A stretch of 64,000 nucleotides of DNA, from NCBI RefSeq assembly GCF_000695255.1, contig NZ_JMIB01000008.1, forward strand, positions 1 through 64,000. Direction: 5' to 3'. Positions within the stretch are counted from its first letter, which is position 1, and each line of letters opens with the position of its first letter. Shown here one piece after another: positions 8,611-17,892 of the stretch. The notes below the pieces were generated by a model. The model saw only the letters and a list, made by a program, of their open reading frames with translations, ran no database searches and was not told the DNA's origin. This DNA comes from Photobacterium galatheae. Its GTDB lineage: Bacteria; Pseudomonadota; Gammaproteobacteria; Enterobacterales; Vibrionaceae. A program made the position numbers and the translations under genes.

Positions 8611-9000
8611 ATGACTCAAGTACTGCACACAGACAAAGCGCCTGCGGCGATCGGCCCATATGTTCAGGGCGTGGATCTGGGCAACATGGTTCTGACTTCC
8701 GGCCAGATTCCAGTAAATCCAGCGACCGGTGAAGTACCAGAAGATATCGCAGCTCAAGCGCGTCAGTCACTGGAAAACGTCAAAGCTGTTGTTGAATCTT
8801 CAGGTCTGAAAGTGTCAGATATCGTGAAAATGACAGTGTTTGTGAAAGATCTGAACGACTTCGGCACCGTCAACGAAGTGTACGGGAACTTCTTCGATGA
8901 AAACCATGCCCCTTATCCGGCACGTTCTTGCGTTGAGGTTGCTCGTCTGCCAAAAGATGTGAAAATCGAAATCGAAGCGATTGCGGTGCGTAAAGCCTGA
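8611..9000 (+). CDS. ridA: RidA family reactive intermediate deaminase
   Basis: RidA hydrolyses 2-aminoacrylate and related enamines/imines released by PLP enzymes such as threonine dehydratase, protecting other PLP enzymes. The 129-residue sequence has the family features: YVQG near 18, SGQIPVNPATG (about 30-40), VxKMTVFVKDLNDF and the C-terminal PARSCVEVARLPKDVKIEIEA, which contains the catalytic Arg. AAGGA lies 6 nt before the ATG. Its position next to pyrBI is conserved in Vibrionaceae. Confidence 0.95.
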   Translation: MTQVLHTDKAPAAIGPYVQGVDLGNMVLTSGQIPVNPATGEVPEDIAAQARQSLENVKAVVESSGLKVSDIVKMTVFVKDLNDFGTVNEVYGNFFDENHAPYPARSCVEVARLPKDVKIEIEAIAVRKA

Positions 9001-9043
9001 TCCGGCAAATGTCTGCGATACGATGATGAAATAAAGACGAAAT

Positions 9044-9073
9044 AAAAAGACGGGCGCACCAGCCCGTCTTTTT
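9044..9073. terminator. Bidirectional terminator ridA / idi
   Basis: AAAAAGACGGGC and GCCCGTCTTTTT form a 12-bp perfect stem with a 6-nt loop between the convergent genes ridA and idi. Confidence 0.92.
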
Positions 9074-9111
9074 AATGTGTGTTTGAATGTGCGCTTTTAG
9101 GTATATAGCAG

Positions 9112-9648
9112 TTATCGCGAGAGGGACGCCAGTGTCTGACGGTAGACCTCACTGAACCAGGCCGTAAACGTTTCAGGAGATTGCGCCAGATGCGCCGAAA
9201 GTTCCGCTTCCGGCCACCAGCGATAGGCCATCACTTCTTCCGGATTCGGAGCAACCGCCAGTGCCGGCACTTCCGCCACCAGCACCGCATCCAGTTCATG
9301 CTCAACTAAATCGTTATCCAGCGCTGCGCGGTACACAAAACGGGCCACTTCATCGACATGTACCACGTCGTTGATCCCCATTTCTTCGCCCAAACGCCGG
9401 GTTGCTGCCTGTTGCAGGCTCTCGCCCTCACGGGGATGAGAACAACAGGTATTCGTCCACAAACCACCGCTGTGATACTTTTCCAGCGCCCGTTGCTGTA
9501 ACAGGAATTCTCTGCCTGTCTGTGTTTCACGGTACAACAGCACCGAAAAAGCAAGGTGCAACAGCCCATCCCGGTGAGCCTGCATTTTTTCGGCCAGTCC
9601 CTGATGCTCACCGGCCTGATTCACCAATATCACGAATTCCTGGCGCAT
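9112..9648 (-). CDS. idi: Isopentenyl-diphosphate delta-isomerase, type I
   Basis: Interconverts IPP and DMAPP for isoprenoid synthesis. The 178-residue Nudix-fold protein has the type I signature TNTCCSHP with catalytic Cys68, the metal-binding Nudix segment REGESLQQAATRRLGEEMG, and EHELDAV with the second catalytic Glu. The ending EEVMAYRWW is typical. It is transcribed alone toward ridA, shares the terminator at 9044-9073, and starts just past the plsC terminator, suggesting its own promoter in 9649-9727. Confidence 0.94.
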   Translation of the reverse strand: MRQEFVILVNQAGEHQGLAEKMQAHRDGLLHLAFSVLLYRETQTGREFLLQQRALEKYHSGGLWTNTCCSHPREGESLQQAATRRLGEEMGINDVVHVDEVARFVYRAALDNDLVEHELDAVLVAEVPALAVAPNPEEVMAYRWWPEAELSAHLAQSPETFTAWFSEVYRQTLASLSR

Positions 9649-9675
9649 GACTTACCTTTTCTGACGACAAAAACA

Positions 9676-9700
9676 AAGACAGGCCCAAATGGCCTGTCTT
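9676..9700 (-). terminator. plsC terminator
   Basis: AAGACAGGCC and GGCCTGTCTT make a 10-bp stem with a 5-nt loop. On the minus strand it is followed by TGTTTTTGT. It is 27 bp past the plsC stop. Confidence 0.88.
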
Positions 9701-9727
9701 CCTGACAATACAAAATGCGTGAAGCGA

Positions 9728-10453
9728 TTATTTGGCGGAACGGGCCGCAGCTTCAGCATTCAGCTCATCCAGTTTCGCAACCATGAGATCACGGCAACGC
9801 CCTGACAGCTCACGAATGTCTTCTTTGGTCATGCCTTCGGTGGAGACCGGTGGCATCACTTCAACAATCACCACACCATTGTTCCAGCGGTTAAACTTAA
9901 CATGGTCTGTGGTGCTGCACACAATCGGCACCACTGGCACACCCGCGCCGATCGCCGCATGGAAGGCACCGGTTTTAAATGGCAGCAGACCTCGGCCGCG
10001 AGAACGCGTACCTTCCGGGAACATCCAGACTGAGACATTCCGTTCTTTAATTTTTTCCACCACCTGACCGATCGTGCCCATCGCTTTGCTTCGGTTCGCA
10101 CGGTCAATCAAAATGTTACCGGTCAGCCAGTACAACTGGCCAAACAAAGGCATCCACAGCAGGCTCTTTTTGCCGACCGTCACGGTACGCGGCAACACCG
10201 CACCGGCAATGGTAAACAAATCATAATTATTCTGGTGGTTACCGATATGCACGCTCGGGCCGACTTCTTTGGCTGCATCTGCCACACGTAATTCCAGCCG
10301 AATCCCAAGGATACGGGACATTTTAGCGAATAAACGGGCAAACGTGTGAACATGTTTCGGATTTCGTGGGCTGAGCAGGCAATAACCGCAGCCAAACACA
10401 AACATGACGATGGCAAACAGCGCAAGTGCCAACAGTCGAAATACAGCAATCAT
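9728..10453 (-). CDS. plsC: 1-acyl-sn-glycerol-3-phosphate acyltransferase
   Basis: Inner-membrane acyltransferase that makes phosphatidic acid from lysophosphatidic acid. The 241-residue protein begins MIAVFRLLAL with an N-terminal membrane segment (about 2-26). The catalytic HX4D motif is NHQNNYD (His73, Asp78), and the second block is FPEGTRSRGRG (about 142-152). The start is ATG 10453, preceded by GAGGAGA; a longer in-frame opening to 10570 lacks family similarity. Located just downstream of parC but separated from it by a terminator, as in E. coli and Vibrio. Confidence 0.94.
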   Translation of the reverse strand: MIAVFRLLALALFAIVMFVFGCGYCLLSPRNPKHVHTFARLFAKMSRILGIRLELRVADAAKEVGPSVHIGNHQNNYDLFTIAGAVLPRTVTVGKKSLLWMPLFGQLYWLTGNILIDRANRSKAMGTIGQVVEKIKERNVSVWMFPEGTRSRGRGLLPFKTGAFHAAIGAGVPVVPIVCSTTDHVKFNRWNNGVVIVEVMPPVSTEGMTKEDIRELSGRCRDLMVAKLDELNAEAAARSAK

Positions 10454-10569
10454 CAAATTCTCCTCAGCGTACAAGCGTGCGCTAGTATACCCAGTCAAAG
10501 GGAAATTACATCCATAAAACGGCTTTTTTGTCGGATTCTGACACCAGTTCAAATGCCTCCAGCGAAACA

Positions 10570-10596
10570 AAACAGGCCTCGGAATGAGGCCTGTTT
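10570..10596 (-). terminator. parC terminator
   Basis: AAACAGGCCTC and GAGGCCTGTTT form an 11-bp stem with loop GGAAT, 26 bp past the parC stop, followed by TGTTTCGC on the minus strand. Confidence 0.85.
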
Positions 10597-10621
10597 CATA
10601 CTATGTTATGCGCCAGAACGA

Positions 10622-12889
10622 TCAGCTTTGCTCATCGCCCTGATCGGGTACAGCGATTTCATAACTGGTGACCCGCTGCAAGCCACGTGGCAACATCGCC
10701 CCGCGACGTCCGCGCTCACCGATAAAGTTCTCCAGATCAGCAGTTTTCAGTCCCAGCTTCCGCTTACCTGCGTACAGGGTCAGCTCGCTGCCTGCCGGCA
10801 GTACCAGCAGGTGAGACAAGAACTCTTCGCGGGCTTTGGCACGGGCCGCAGGAATATTGATGATTTTATTCCCTTTCCCTTTGCCCAGCTGCGGCAGATC
10901 CTGAAGCGGGAAGACCAGCATCCGGCCTTCGTTGGTGATCGCCAGCACCTGATCTGATTTCAGATCTGAAATTGGTTGCGGCGGCATCACCTCACACTCG
11001 GCAGGCACACTCAGCAACGCCTTACCATTCCGGTTCTTGGAGATCATGTCGCTGCCCTTACAGACAAAACCATAACCGGCATCAGACGCCATCAGCCAGT
11101 ACTGCTCATCATCCGGCATCAAAACCTGACGCACGCTACTGCCTGCGGTAATGTTCAGACGGCCGGTAATCGGCTCACCCTGACTGCGCGCAGACGGCAG
11201 GGAATGAGACTCCAGCGCATAACTGCGGCCATCGCTGCCGATAAAGACCGCTGGCTGGTTGCTCTTGCCGCGGGCGTGGCTGAGATAGCTGTCACCCGAC
11301 TTGTAATTCAGTGTGCTCGGATCAACCTCATGCCCCTTGGCATGACGGACCCAGCCCTTATCCGACAGCACCACCGTAATCGCTTCACTCGGCAGCAGAT
11401 CGCGCTCGGTCATTGCTTTGGCTTCTGCCCGCTCGACCAGTGGAGAACGGCGGTCATCACCGTACTTCTCGGCATCGGCCAGCAACTCTTTTTTCAGCAG
11501 GGTATTCATACGGCGTTCAGAGCCCAGCAGCTGTTCCAGCTTCTCGCGCTCTTTATTCAGTTCATCCTGCTCGCCACGGATCTTGATCTCTTCCAGTTTG
11601 GCTAACTGGCGTAATTTAATCTCAAGAATCGCTTCTGCCTGCGTCGCACTCAGCCCAAAACGGCTCATCAGTTCTGCTTTCGGATCATCTTCGGTGCGGA
11701 TGATCTCGATCACTTCATCGATGTTGAGATATGCAGCCAGCAAACCTTCCAGAATGTGCAGGCGGGCCAGCACTTTGTCCAGACGATATTGCAGACGGCG
11801 ACGCACGGTTTCACGGCGGAAGGTCAGCCATTCAGACAGAATCGTGACCAGACCTTTCACCTGAGGACGTCCGTCCAGACCCAGCATGTTCAGGTTGACC
11901 CGGAAACTTTTCTCCAGATCCGTTGATGCAAACAAGTGTTCCATCAGTTGTTCGCTGTCCACACGGTTTGAGCGCGGTACGATCACAATCCGAGTCGGGT
12001 TCTCATGGTCTGACTCATCACGTAAGTCTTCCACCAGCGGCAACTTCTTCGCCCGCATCATTCCGGCAATCTGCTCCAGCAGTTTGGAGCCGGAGACCTG
12101 GTGTGGCAGTGCGGTAATGATGATTTCACCATTATCTTTGCTCCACACGGCACGCATTTTCACGCTGCCTTTCCCGGTGCGGTAAATCTTTTTCAGATCT
12201 TCTTTCGAAGACGTAATTTCTGCTTCCGTCGGATAATCCGGGCCTTTGACAAACGTCATCAGCTCGTCCAGATCCGCCTTCGGATTTTCGATCAGATGCA
12301 CCACGGCATTGGCGACTTCACGGGCATTATGCGGCGGAATATCGGTTGCCATACCCACGGCAATCCCCGTGACACCATTGAGCAGGATGTGCGGCAGACG
12401 GGCCGGCAGCATCAAAGGTTCTTTCATGGTGCCGTCAAAGTTCGGGCCCCACTCGACCGTGCCCTGACCCAGTTCACTGAGCAGCACTTCAGAAAAACGT
12501 GACAGGCGCGATTCGGTATAACGCATGGCCGCGAACGATTTCGGGTCATCCGGAGCACCCCAGTTCCCCTGACCGTCAACCAGCGGATAACGATAAGAGA
12601 ACGGCTGTGCCATCAGGACCATAGCTTCGTAGCAGGCTGAATCCCCATGCGGGTGATACTTACCCAGTACATCACCCACGGTCCGGGCAGATTTTTTGTA
12701 TTTCGCTGTGGCACTCAGGCCCAGCTCAGACATTGCGTAAATAATCCGGCGCTGTACCGGTTTCAGGCCGTCACCGATAAACGGCAGGGCCCGGTCCATG
12801 ATTACGTACATGGAGTAATTCAGATAGGCATCTTCAGTAAACTTTCGCAGCGGAAGCTGCTCGATACCTTCCATTGAGACATCAGTCAT
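10622..12889 (-). CDS. parC: DNA topoisomerase IV subunit A
   Basis: ParC forms, with ParE, the type II topoisomerase that decatenates daughter chromosomes. The 755-residue length is standard. The catalytic tyrosine is Tyr124 in [11 protein letters not shown]. The quinolone-resistance region [12 protein letters not shown] keeps Ser84 and Glu88 (E. coli Ser80 and Glu84), so the common resistance substitutions are absent. C-terminal beta-pinwheel repeats occupy about 500-745. It follows parE in the same direction with a 73-bp gap that could hold a separate promoter. Confidence 0.97.
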   Translation of the reverse strand: MTDVSMEGIEQLPLRKFTEDAYLNYSMYVIMDRALPFIGDGLKPVQRRIIYAMSELGLSATAKYKKSARTVGDVLGKYHPHGDSACYEAMVLMAQPFSYRYPLVDGQGNWGAPDDPKSFAAMRYTESRLSRFSEVLLSELGQGTVEWGPNFDGTMKEPLMLPARLPHILLNGVTGIAVGMATDIPPHNAREVANAVVHLIENPKADLDELMTFVKGPDYPTEAEITSSKEDLKKIYRTGKGSVKMRAVWSKDNGEIIITALPHQVSGSKLLEQIAGMMRAKKLPLVEDLRDESDHENPTRIVIVPRSNRVDSEQLMEHLFASTDLEKSFRVNLNMLGLDGRPQVKGLVTILSEWLTFRRETVRRRLQYRLDKVLARLHILEGLLAAYLNIDEVIEIIRTEDDPKAELMSRFGLSATQAEAILEIKLRQLAKLEEIKIRGEQDELNKEREKLEQLLGSERRMNTLLKKELLADAEKYGDDRRSPLVERAEAKAMTERDLLPSEAITVVLSDKGWVRHAKGHEVDPSTLNYKSGDSYLSHARGKSNQPAVFIGSDGRSYALESHSLPSARSQGEPITGRLNITAGSSVRQVLMPDDEQYWLMASDAGYGFVCKGSDMISKNRNGKALLSVPAECEVMPPQPISDLKSDQVLAITNEGRMLVFPLQDLPQLGKGKGNKIINIPAARAKAREEFLSHLLVLPAGSELTLYAGKRKLGLKTADLENFIGERGRRGAMLPRGLQRVTSYEIAVPDQGDEQS

Positions 12890-12962
12890 GGTGCTAAATC
12901 CGTGTTGTCCTCATTCCTGCCGGTCTGCCCGGCAGGAGGAAATCAGTCATGGGGTCGTCGGC

Positions 12963-14852
12963 TTACACGTCGACTTCGGCCAGATCGCCTTTGGTTTGCA
13001 GCCAGCTTCGGCGGTCTTCAGAACGCTTCTTACACAGCAGCATATCCATCATCTGGTTGGTCTGTTCATCGTCATCAATGGTCAGTTGCACCAGACGACG
13101 GGTATTTGGATCCATCGTGGTTTCACGCAGCTGCATTGGGTTCATTTCACCCAGACCTTTAAAGCGCTGGACATTGACCTTGCCGCGCTTGCCGCTCAAG
13201 CGGTCAAGAATGCCTTCTTTTTCGGCTTCATCCAGGGCGTAGTAAACCTCTTTGCCCAGATCGAGCCGGTACAGTGGCGGCATCGCAATATAAACGTGAC
13301 CGGCACGCACCAGTGCCTCAAAGTGTTTCATAAACAGGGCGCACAACAGGGTTGCGATGTGCAGACCATCCGAGTCAGCATCCGCCAGAACGCAGATTTT
13401 ACCGTAGCGCAGGCCGCTCAGATCGTCACTGTCGGGGTCGATTCCCAGTGCGACGGAAATATCATGAACTTCCTGAGAAGCCAGCACCTGATCGGCAGAA
13501 ACTTCCCAGGTATTCAGAATCTTACCGCGCAGCGGCATGATGGCCTGATATTCACGGTCACGGGCCTGCTTGGCTGAACCGCCGGCCGAGTCACCCTCCA
13601 CCAGGAACAGCTCAGTTCGGCTGAGATCCTGCTGGGAACAGTCGGCCAGTTTCCCCGGTAGCGCCGGACCACTGGTGACTTTCTTCCGCACCACCTTCTT
13701 GCTGGCACGCATCCGGCGGTGAGCGTTAGCAATACAGATTTCCGCTAACTGTTCTGCGATTTGCGGACGCTCGTTCAGCCACAGGCTGAAAGCATCTTTC
13801 ACGACGCCAGAGACAAACGCCGCACACTGGCGGGAAGACAGGCGCTCTTTGGTCTGACCGGCAAACTGCGGATCCTGCATCTTCACCGAGAGGACGTAAG
13901 CACAGCGATCCCAGATATCTTCCGCAGTCAGCTTCACGCCACGCGGCAGCAGGTTACGGAATTCACAGAATTCACGCATCGCATCCAGCAAGCCCTGACG
14001 AAGCCCGTTCACATGGGTGCCCCCCTGAGCCGTCGGGATCAGGTTCACGTAGCTCTCCGTCAGCAATTCACCGCCTTCCGGCAACCAAACCACGGCCCAG
14101 TCGGCGGCCTCGTTCTGGCCGGAGAACACACCGGTAAACGGTGCTTCAGGCACTAGCGGATATTCTTTGACGGCTTCAATCAGATAATCGTTCAGACCAT
14201 CTTCATAACACCAGCGCAGGGTTTCATTAGTGTTCTTGTCGGTAAAGACGATTTCAAGGCCAGGGCACAGCACAGCCTTGGCTTTCAGCACACTCTTGAG
14301 GCGGCTGACTGAGAATTTCGGGCTGTCGAAATATTTGGCATCCGGCCAGAAATGAACCCGGGTGCCTTTGGCGCGGCGGCCACAGGTATCAATCACTTCC
14401 AGTTCGCTGGCTTTGTCACCGTTCTCAAACGCGATCTGGTAGACCTGACCGTCACGTTTCACCGTGACTTCCACTCGCGTGGACAGGGCGTTCACCACAG
14501 AGATACCAACCCCGTGCAGGCCACCGGAGAACTGGTAGTTTTTATTGGAAAATTTACCACCGGCATGGAGTTTACACAGGATCAACTCGACCCCGGACAC
14601 CCCTTCCTCAGGGTGAATATCCACCGGCATCCCACGACCGTCGTCAATGACTTCGAGCGACTGATCGTCGTGCAGGATCACTTCGACTTTCCTGGCATGG
14701 CCAGCCAGTGCCTCGTCGACACTGTTGTCGATTACTTCCTGACCCAGGTGGTTCGGCCGCGCCGTATCAGTGTACATGCCGGGACGGCGGCGAACCGGCT
14801 CTAGGCCGTTCAGAACCTCAATGGCTCCGGCGTTATAGCTTTGGTCTGTCAT
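12963..14852 (-). CDS. parE: DNA topoisomerase IV subunit B
   Basis: ATPase subunit of topoisomerase IV, 629 aa. The GHKL ATPase motifs are visible: EVIDNSVDEA (about 40), VIDDGRGMPVDIHP (about 70) and GGLHGVGISVVNAL (about 110). The TOPRIM domain has LFLVEGDSAGG (about 413-423) and DADSDGLHI. The ending NQMMDMLLCKKRSEDRR is typical. ParE and parC form the usual gammaproteobacterial pair, downstream of yqiA. Confidence 0.97.
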   Translation of the reverse strand: MTDQSYNAGAIEVLNGLEPVRRRPGMYTDTARPNHLGQEVIDNSVDEALAGHARKVEVILHDDQSLEVIDDGRGMPVDIHPEEGVSGVELILCKLHAGGKFSNKNYQFSGGLHGVGISVVNALSTRVEVTVKRDGQVYQIAFENGDKASELEVIDTCGRRAKGTRVHFWPDAKYFDSPKFSVSRLKSVLKAKAVLCPGLEIVFTDKNTNETLRWCYEDGLNDYLIEAVKEYPLVPEAPFTGVFSGQNEAADWAVVWLPEGGELLTESYVNLIPTAQGGTHVNGLRQGLLDAMREFCEFRNLLPRGVKLTAEDIWDRCAYVLSVKMQDPQFAGQTKERLSSRQCAAFVSGVVKDAFSLWLNERPQIAEQLAEICIANAHRRMRASKKVVRKKVTSGPALPGKLADCSQQDLSRTELFLVEGDSAGGSAKQARDREYQAIMPLRGKILNTWEVSADQVLASQEVHDISVALGIDPDSDDLSGLRYGKICVLADADSDGLHIATLLCALFMKHFEALVRAGHVYIAMPPLYRLDLGKEVYYALDEAEKEGILDRLSGKRGKVNVQRFKGLGEMNPMQLRETTMDPNTRRLVQLTIDDDEQTNQMMDMLLCKKRSEDRRSWLQTKGDLAEVDV

Positions 14853-14896
14853 AGATTCGGAAAGTTACGAGAAAATGTTGCCACAATAGTCAGTAA

Positions 14897-14921
14897 CCTC
14901 AGCCTTGATGTCAAGCTGAGG
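14897..14921. repeat. Hairpin between yqiA and parE
   Basis: CCTCAGC-C-TTGA and TCAAGCTGAGG can form an 11-bp stem with one bulge and a very small loop. There is no T tract, so it is more likely a processing site or weak pause than a true terminator; yqiA and parE could be cotranscribed. Confidence 0.45.
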
Positions 14922-14971
14922 CTGGCTGAGACCAGATGAATCACGCATGCCCAGAGCACGCCGCGAAACAG

Positions 14972-15550
14972 TTATAAACCTAAAAAGCGGACGATATCGG
15001 CAGGATAGCGATTAAATCCGATGAAACTGTGATCCCCTTCCGGTTCTACCGTCTGACGACAGGCTGCGTATTTTTCCACCGCCTGACGGTAATCCAGCAC
15101 TTCGTCCCCTTCCTGCTGCAATAACCACAACAGTTCGGGATGACTCAGTTGCCCGATCTCCAGCGCTTTCAGCTCATCCATATGCTGCGGCACCAGCGAA
15201 TACACTTCGTCAGTATAAGGGTTCTTCTGCTCACCCAGGTAATCCATCAACAGTTCAAAAGGCTTCACCGCAGGATTGACCAGCACCGCCGGTAAACCAT
15301 GTCGCTGGCTCAGCCAGGTGGCCAGATAGCCCCCCAGAGAACTGCCCACCAATCCAATCCGGTATGTCGGCTTCAAATGAGTAACTAATGTATCAATAAA
15401 CTGGGCTGCCTGACTTGGGTAGCAGGGCAGTTGTGGGATCTCGACCCGGATGTCAGGGCGCTCAGCCCGGCAGTATGCCGCCATTTGCTGAGCTTTCATC
15501 GATTGAGGGGAGCTATTAAAACCGTGAAGATAAAGCAGCAATGTGTCCAT
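14972..15550 (-). CDS. yqiA: YqiA family esterase
   Basis: Small alpha/beta-hydrolase of the UPF0227 / YqiA family, 192 aa. The N-terminal LLYLHGFNSSPQS provides the oxyanion strand, and GSSLGGYLA (about 69-77) is the nucleophile elbow with Ser71. The last part, PEGDHSFIGFNRY, contains the catalytic His. E. coli YqiA has esterase activity on short acyl substrates; the physiological role is unclear. Its start overlaps the cpdA stop by one base, in the nudF-yqiB-cpdA-yqiA operon. Confidence 0.92.
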   Translation of the reverse strand: MDTLLLYLHGFNSSPQSMKAQQMAAYCRAERPDIRVEIPQLPCYPSQAAQFIDTLVTHLKPTYRIGLVGSSLGGYLATWLSQRHGLPAVLVNPAVKPFELLMDYLGEQKNPYTDEVYSLVPQHMDELKALEIGQLSHPELLWLLQQEGDEVLDYRQAVEKYAACRQTVEPEGDHSFIGFNRYPADIVRFLGL

Positions 15551-16374
15551 CAGTAACCCGCCGCATCAAACTGTGGCGAGAAAGAACGCTTACGTACCCG
15601 CTCGACCTGCGTGTCGATTTCCCCGGTTGGCCTCAGTGCCAGCCAACGCCAGCCCGGATTCGACTGATCCAGCGCGAAATCATGAGAATCTGGCATGAAC
15701 TGAATGCAGGTTGATGGCGTTGCCAGCACGCGGACGCCCTGATGCAGCACATCCAGTTCCTGATGAATATGCCCACACAGCACGGCCTTCACTTGCGGAT
15801 ATCGGGAAATCACCTGCCAGAAAGCATCATTGTTTTTCAACTGATGCTGATCCAGCCAGCGGCTGCCCGCAGGAAGTGGATGATGGTGCAGTAAAACCAG
15901 CGCATGCCGATCCGGTTCACCAGCCAGCGCTTTATCCAGCATTTCCAGCTGCACCGGACTCAGTTCACCATGCGGCACACCGACAACCTGACTGTCGAGC
16001 AAAATGACCTGCCAGTGCTCTCCCGCCAGTACCTGATCACAGGCTTTAATCTGCGGGGAAGGCAGCACACTCTTCATGCTCGGCTGATAATCATGATTAC
16101 CGGGCAACCAAAAGCACGGCTGCGCCCAGCGTTCAATACCATGGGCAAAACGCTGGTAAGATTCCGGGGTATGATCCTGAGAGATATCGCCGGTCGCGAT
16201 AATGGCATCAAACGGACGTGACTGTGCCGCCACTTCATCGAGCACGGCGTGAAAACTGTCTTTTGTTGCGACACCGAGCAGACTGCCGGCCTCATCCGCA
16301 AATAGGTGGGTATCGGTCAGTTGCAGCAACAGTACACTATCTGAATTTTTCTGCGGCAGAGAATAGGTCTGCAA
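15550..16374 (-). CDS. cpdA: 3',5'-cyclic-AMP phosphodiesterase
   Basis: Metallophosphoesterase that hydrolyses cAMP to AMP and so tunes CRP-dependent regulation. The 274-residue sequence has all class III cyclic-nucleotide phosphodiesterase metal motifs in order: DTHLF, GDISQD, GNHDY, HHHPL and GHIHQ. The length matches E. coli CpdA. It is third in the nudF-yqiB-cpdA-yqiA unit, the same order as in E. coli and Vibrio. Confidence 0.94.
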   Translation of the reverse strand: MQTYSLPQKNSDSVLLLQLTDTHLFADEAGSLLGVATKDSFHAVLDEVAAQSRPFDAIIATGDISQDHTPESYQRFAHGIERWAQPCFWLPGNHDYQPSMKSVLPSPQIKACDQVLAGEHWQVILLDSQVVGVPHGELSPVQLEMLDKALAGEPDRHALVLLHHHPLPAGSRWLDQHQLKNNDAFWQVISRYPQVKAVLCGHIHQELDVLHQGVRVLATPSTCIQFMPDSHDFALDQSNPGWRWLALRPTGEIDTQVERVRKRSFSPQFDAAGY

Positions 16375-16402
16375 AACGTCAAAACCTTGTTGAATAAAGT
16401 CG

Positions 16403-16834
16403 TTAATAAACCGATTGCTTACTCAGGCCATTCCTGAGGCAGTAAGCCAGCCAATCTCCCAAGAAGCGATTGACCTGATGTTTCTCATCTTTCTGGTGCA
16501 TCCGCAAATTAGGGTAATCATACCTTGGCTTCAAACGCGAAATCTGCTGAATGGAACACACTTCTGCCACCCTGGCATCGTGGTATAAACGGACGGTAAA
16601 GGTCGGGATCAGGTAATCCGGCAAACCACTGTCAGTTTCCATTTTCAACTGGATCAGCGTCGTGTAGCGGGTTGATTCCAGAATACGCAGCTTATAATCA
16701 TGACTGCCAACCTGATAGGCACACTCCTCCCCCACCACCTCACTTTTTGGCAGCAATGGAAGCAGCTTCGCATAATTGGTTTCATATAACCGCATGATGC
16801 CTGCAAGATCGACGGTGTACCTTTTGTGACTCAC
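16403..16834 (-). CDS. yqiB: DUF1249 family protein YqiB
   Basis: A conserved 143-residue cytosolic protein of unknown function. ESTRYTTLIQLK, FTVRLYHDARVAEVCSIQQI and RYDYPNLRMHQKDEKHQVNRFL match E. coli YqiB. I chose the GTG at 16834: it overlaps the nudF stop as GTGA and has GGAAGG about 7 nt upstream; the in-frame ATG at 16888 would add 18 residues lying wholly within nudF. Translation is probably coupled to nudF. It has always been seen with nudF and cpdA, but no role can be derived. Confidence 0.88.
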   Translation of the reverse strand: MSHKRYTVDLAGIMRLYETNYAKLLPLLPKSEVVGEECAYQVGSHDYKLRILESTRYTTLIQLKMETDSGLPDYLIPTFTVRLYHDARVAEVCSIQQISRLKPRYDYPNLRMHQKDEKHQVNRFLGDWLAYCLRNGLSKQSVY

Positions 16835-17475
16835 TGCCCTTCCTTCACCCATTCGGCCTGTAACTGCTGATAGTGTAGTTGCAACCATTGTAGCGCAATG
16901 ATGCTGGCTGCATTTTCTATTTTACCAGACGAAACCCAGTCATAAGCTTGCTGGCGGCTCATCACGTGAACACGGATGTCCTCACCTTCATCTTCCAGCC
17001 CGTGGATTCCCTGAGCCAACCGACTATCAACACAACCTGCATACACACTCAGGGTTTCTGAGCAGCCACCAGAACTGGATAAATAGCGAGTGATATAGGC
17101 CATCTGGCTGACCGCCAGACCGGCTTCTTCAACCGCTTCACGGCGAACCACCGCTTCTTCGCTTTCACCCGGCTCAATCATGCCCGCGACAATTTCCAGT
17201 TGCCAGGGCTGACACTCACCGGCCAGGGCACCAATCCGAAACTGTTCAATCAGCACCACCTGATCGCGGATCGGATCATAAGGTAACAGCGCTGCGGCAT
17301 GGCCCCGATCCAGCATTTCCCGAGTCAGGGGCTGGCTCCAGCCACCCGCAAACAGACGGTGACGAAAATGGAAAGCTTTTAACCGGAAAAAGCCCTGATA
17401 ACGAACTTCTTCTTTCGTGATTTCCACATCCGTCTGGCCCAGCGTCCCTGGATCATCGGTCAATTGCTCCGGCAT
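16831..17475 (-). CDS. nudF: ADP-ribose pyrophosphatase
   Basis: Nudix hydrolase that splits ADP-ribose to AMP and ribose 5-phosphate; 214 aa. The full Nudix box runs from GMIEPGE to REAVEEAGL around residues 98-120. Upstream VLIEQFRIGAL and downstream YLSSSGGCSETLSVY are typical for ADPRase of the NudF type. First gene of the operon with yqiB, cpdA and yqiA, and divergent from tolC across about 420 bp, the arrangement known in E. coli. Confidence 0.94.
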   Translation of the reverse strand: MPEQLTDDPGTLGQTDVEITKEEVRYQGFFRLKAFHFRHRLFAGGWSQPLTREMLDRGHAAALLPYDPIRDQVVLIEQFRIGALAGECQPWQLEIVAGMIEPGESEEAVVRREAVEEAGLAVSQMAYITRYLSSSGGCSETLSVYAGCVDSRLAQGIHGLEDEGEDIRVHVMSRQQAYDWVSSGKIENAASIIALQWLQLHYQQLQAEWVKEGQ

Positions 17476-17892
17476 TGCATTCTCCTTCAGCGCTACGCGT
17501 TCACCGTTCGGTCACCAGACAGGTTCACATTCGGCCAAAACGCCATTTTTTCATTCATCCCCGTGATGAGGCAATGGGTAAACTCAACTTTTTTGATAAT
17601 TGTTGCAGATTTTTTTAACCTGATGTGAAATTGAGCCATGCTCAAGGATGAGACGGAAGATGGTCTGCCATATGACCAATCGTGTCATACTGATGAAAAC
17701 TGGCACATCCATCATAAAAATTTTCACTATCATTGCGACATCTAATCAAAAAGATTGCAATTACAATCAAGTAAAAGCGTGTTCTATGGTTAGAATTGCG
17801 CAAAAAAATCACAATTGATCAGTTTCAAGCAAGGTATCATCAGGTAAACTGAGCGTTGCACATAATTTGTCAGGACTTCAGGAAAAGCATTC
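17476..17892. promoter_or_regulatory. Divergent nudF / tolC intergenic region
   Basis: A 417-bp AT-rich gap between divergent operons. It must hold both promoters. I see several AT-rich -10-like stretches but no single convincing pair, and no coding frame or hairpin. Confidence 0.5.

Noticed and set aside
12888..13577. Long plus-strand open frame opposite parE
   Set aside because: It is the shadow of parE on the other strand; parE has all its motifs and the antisense frame has no family features or start site.
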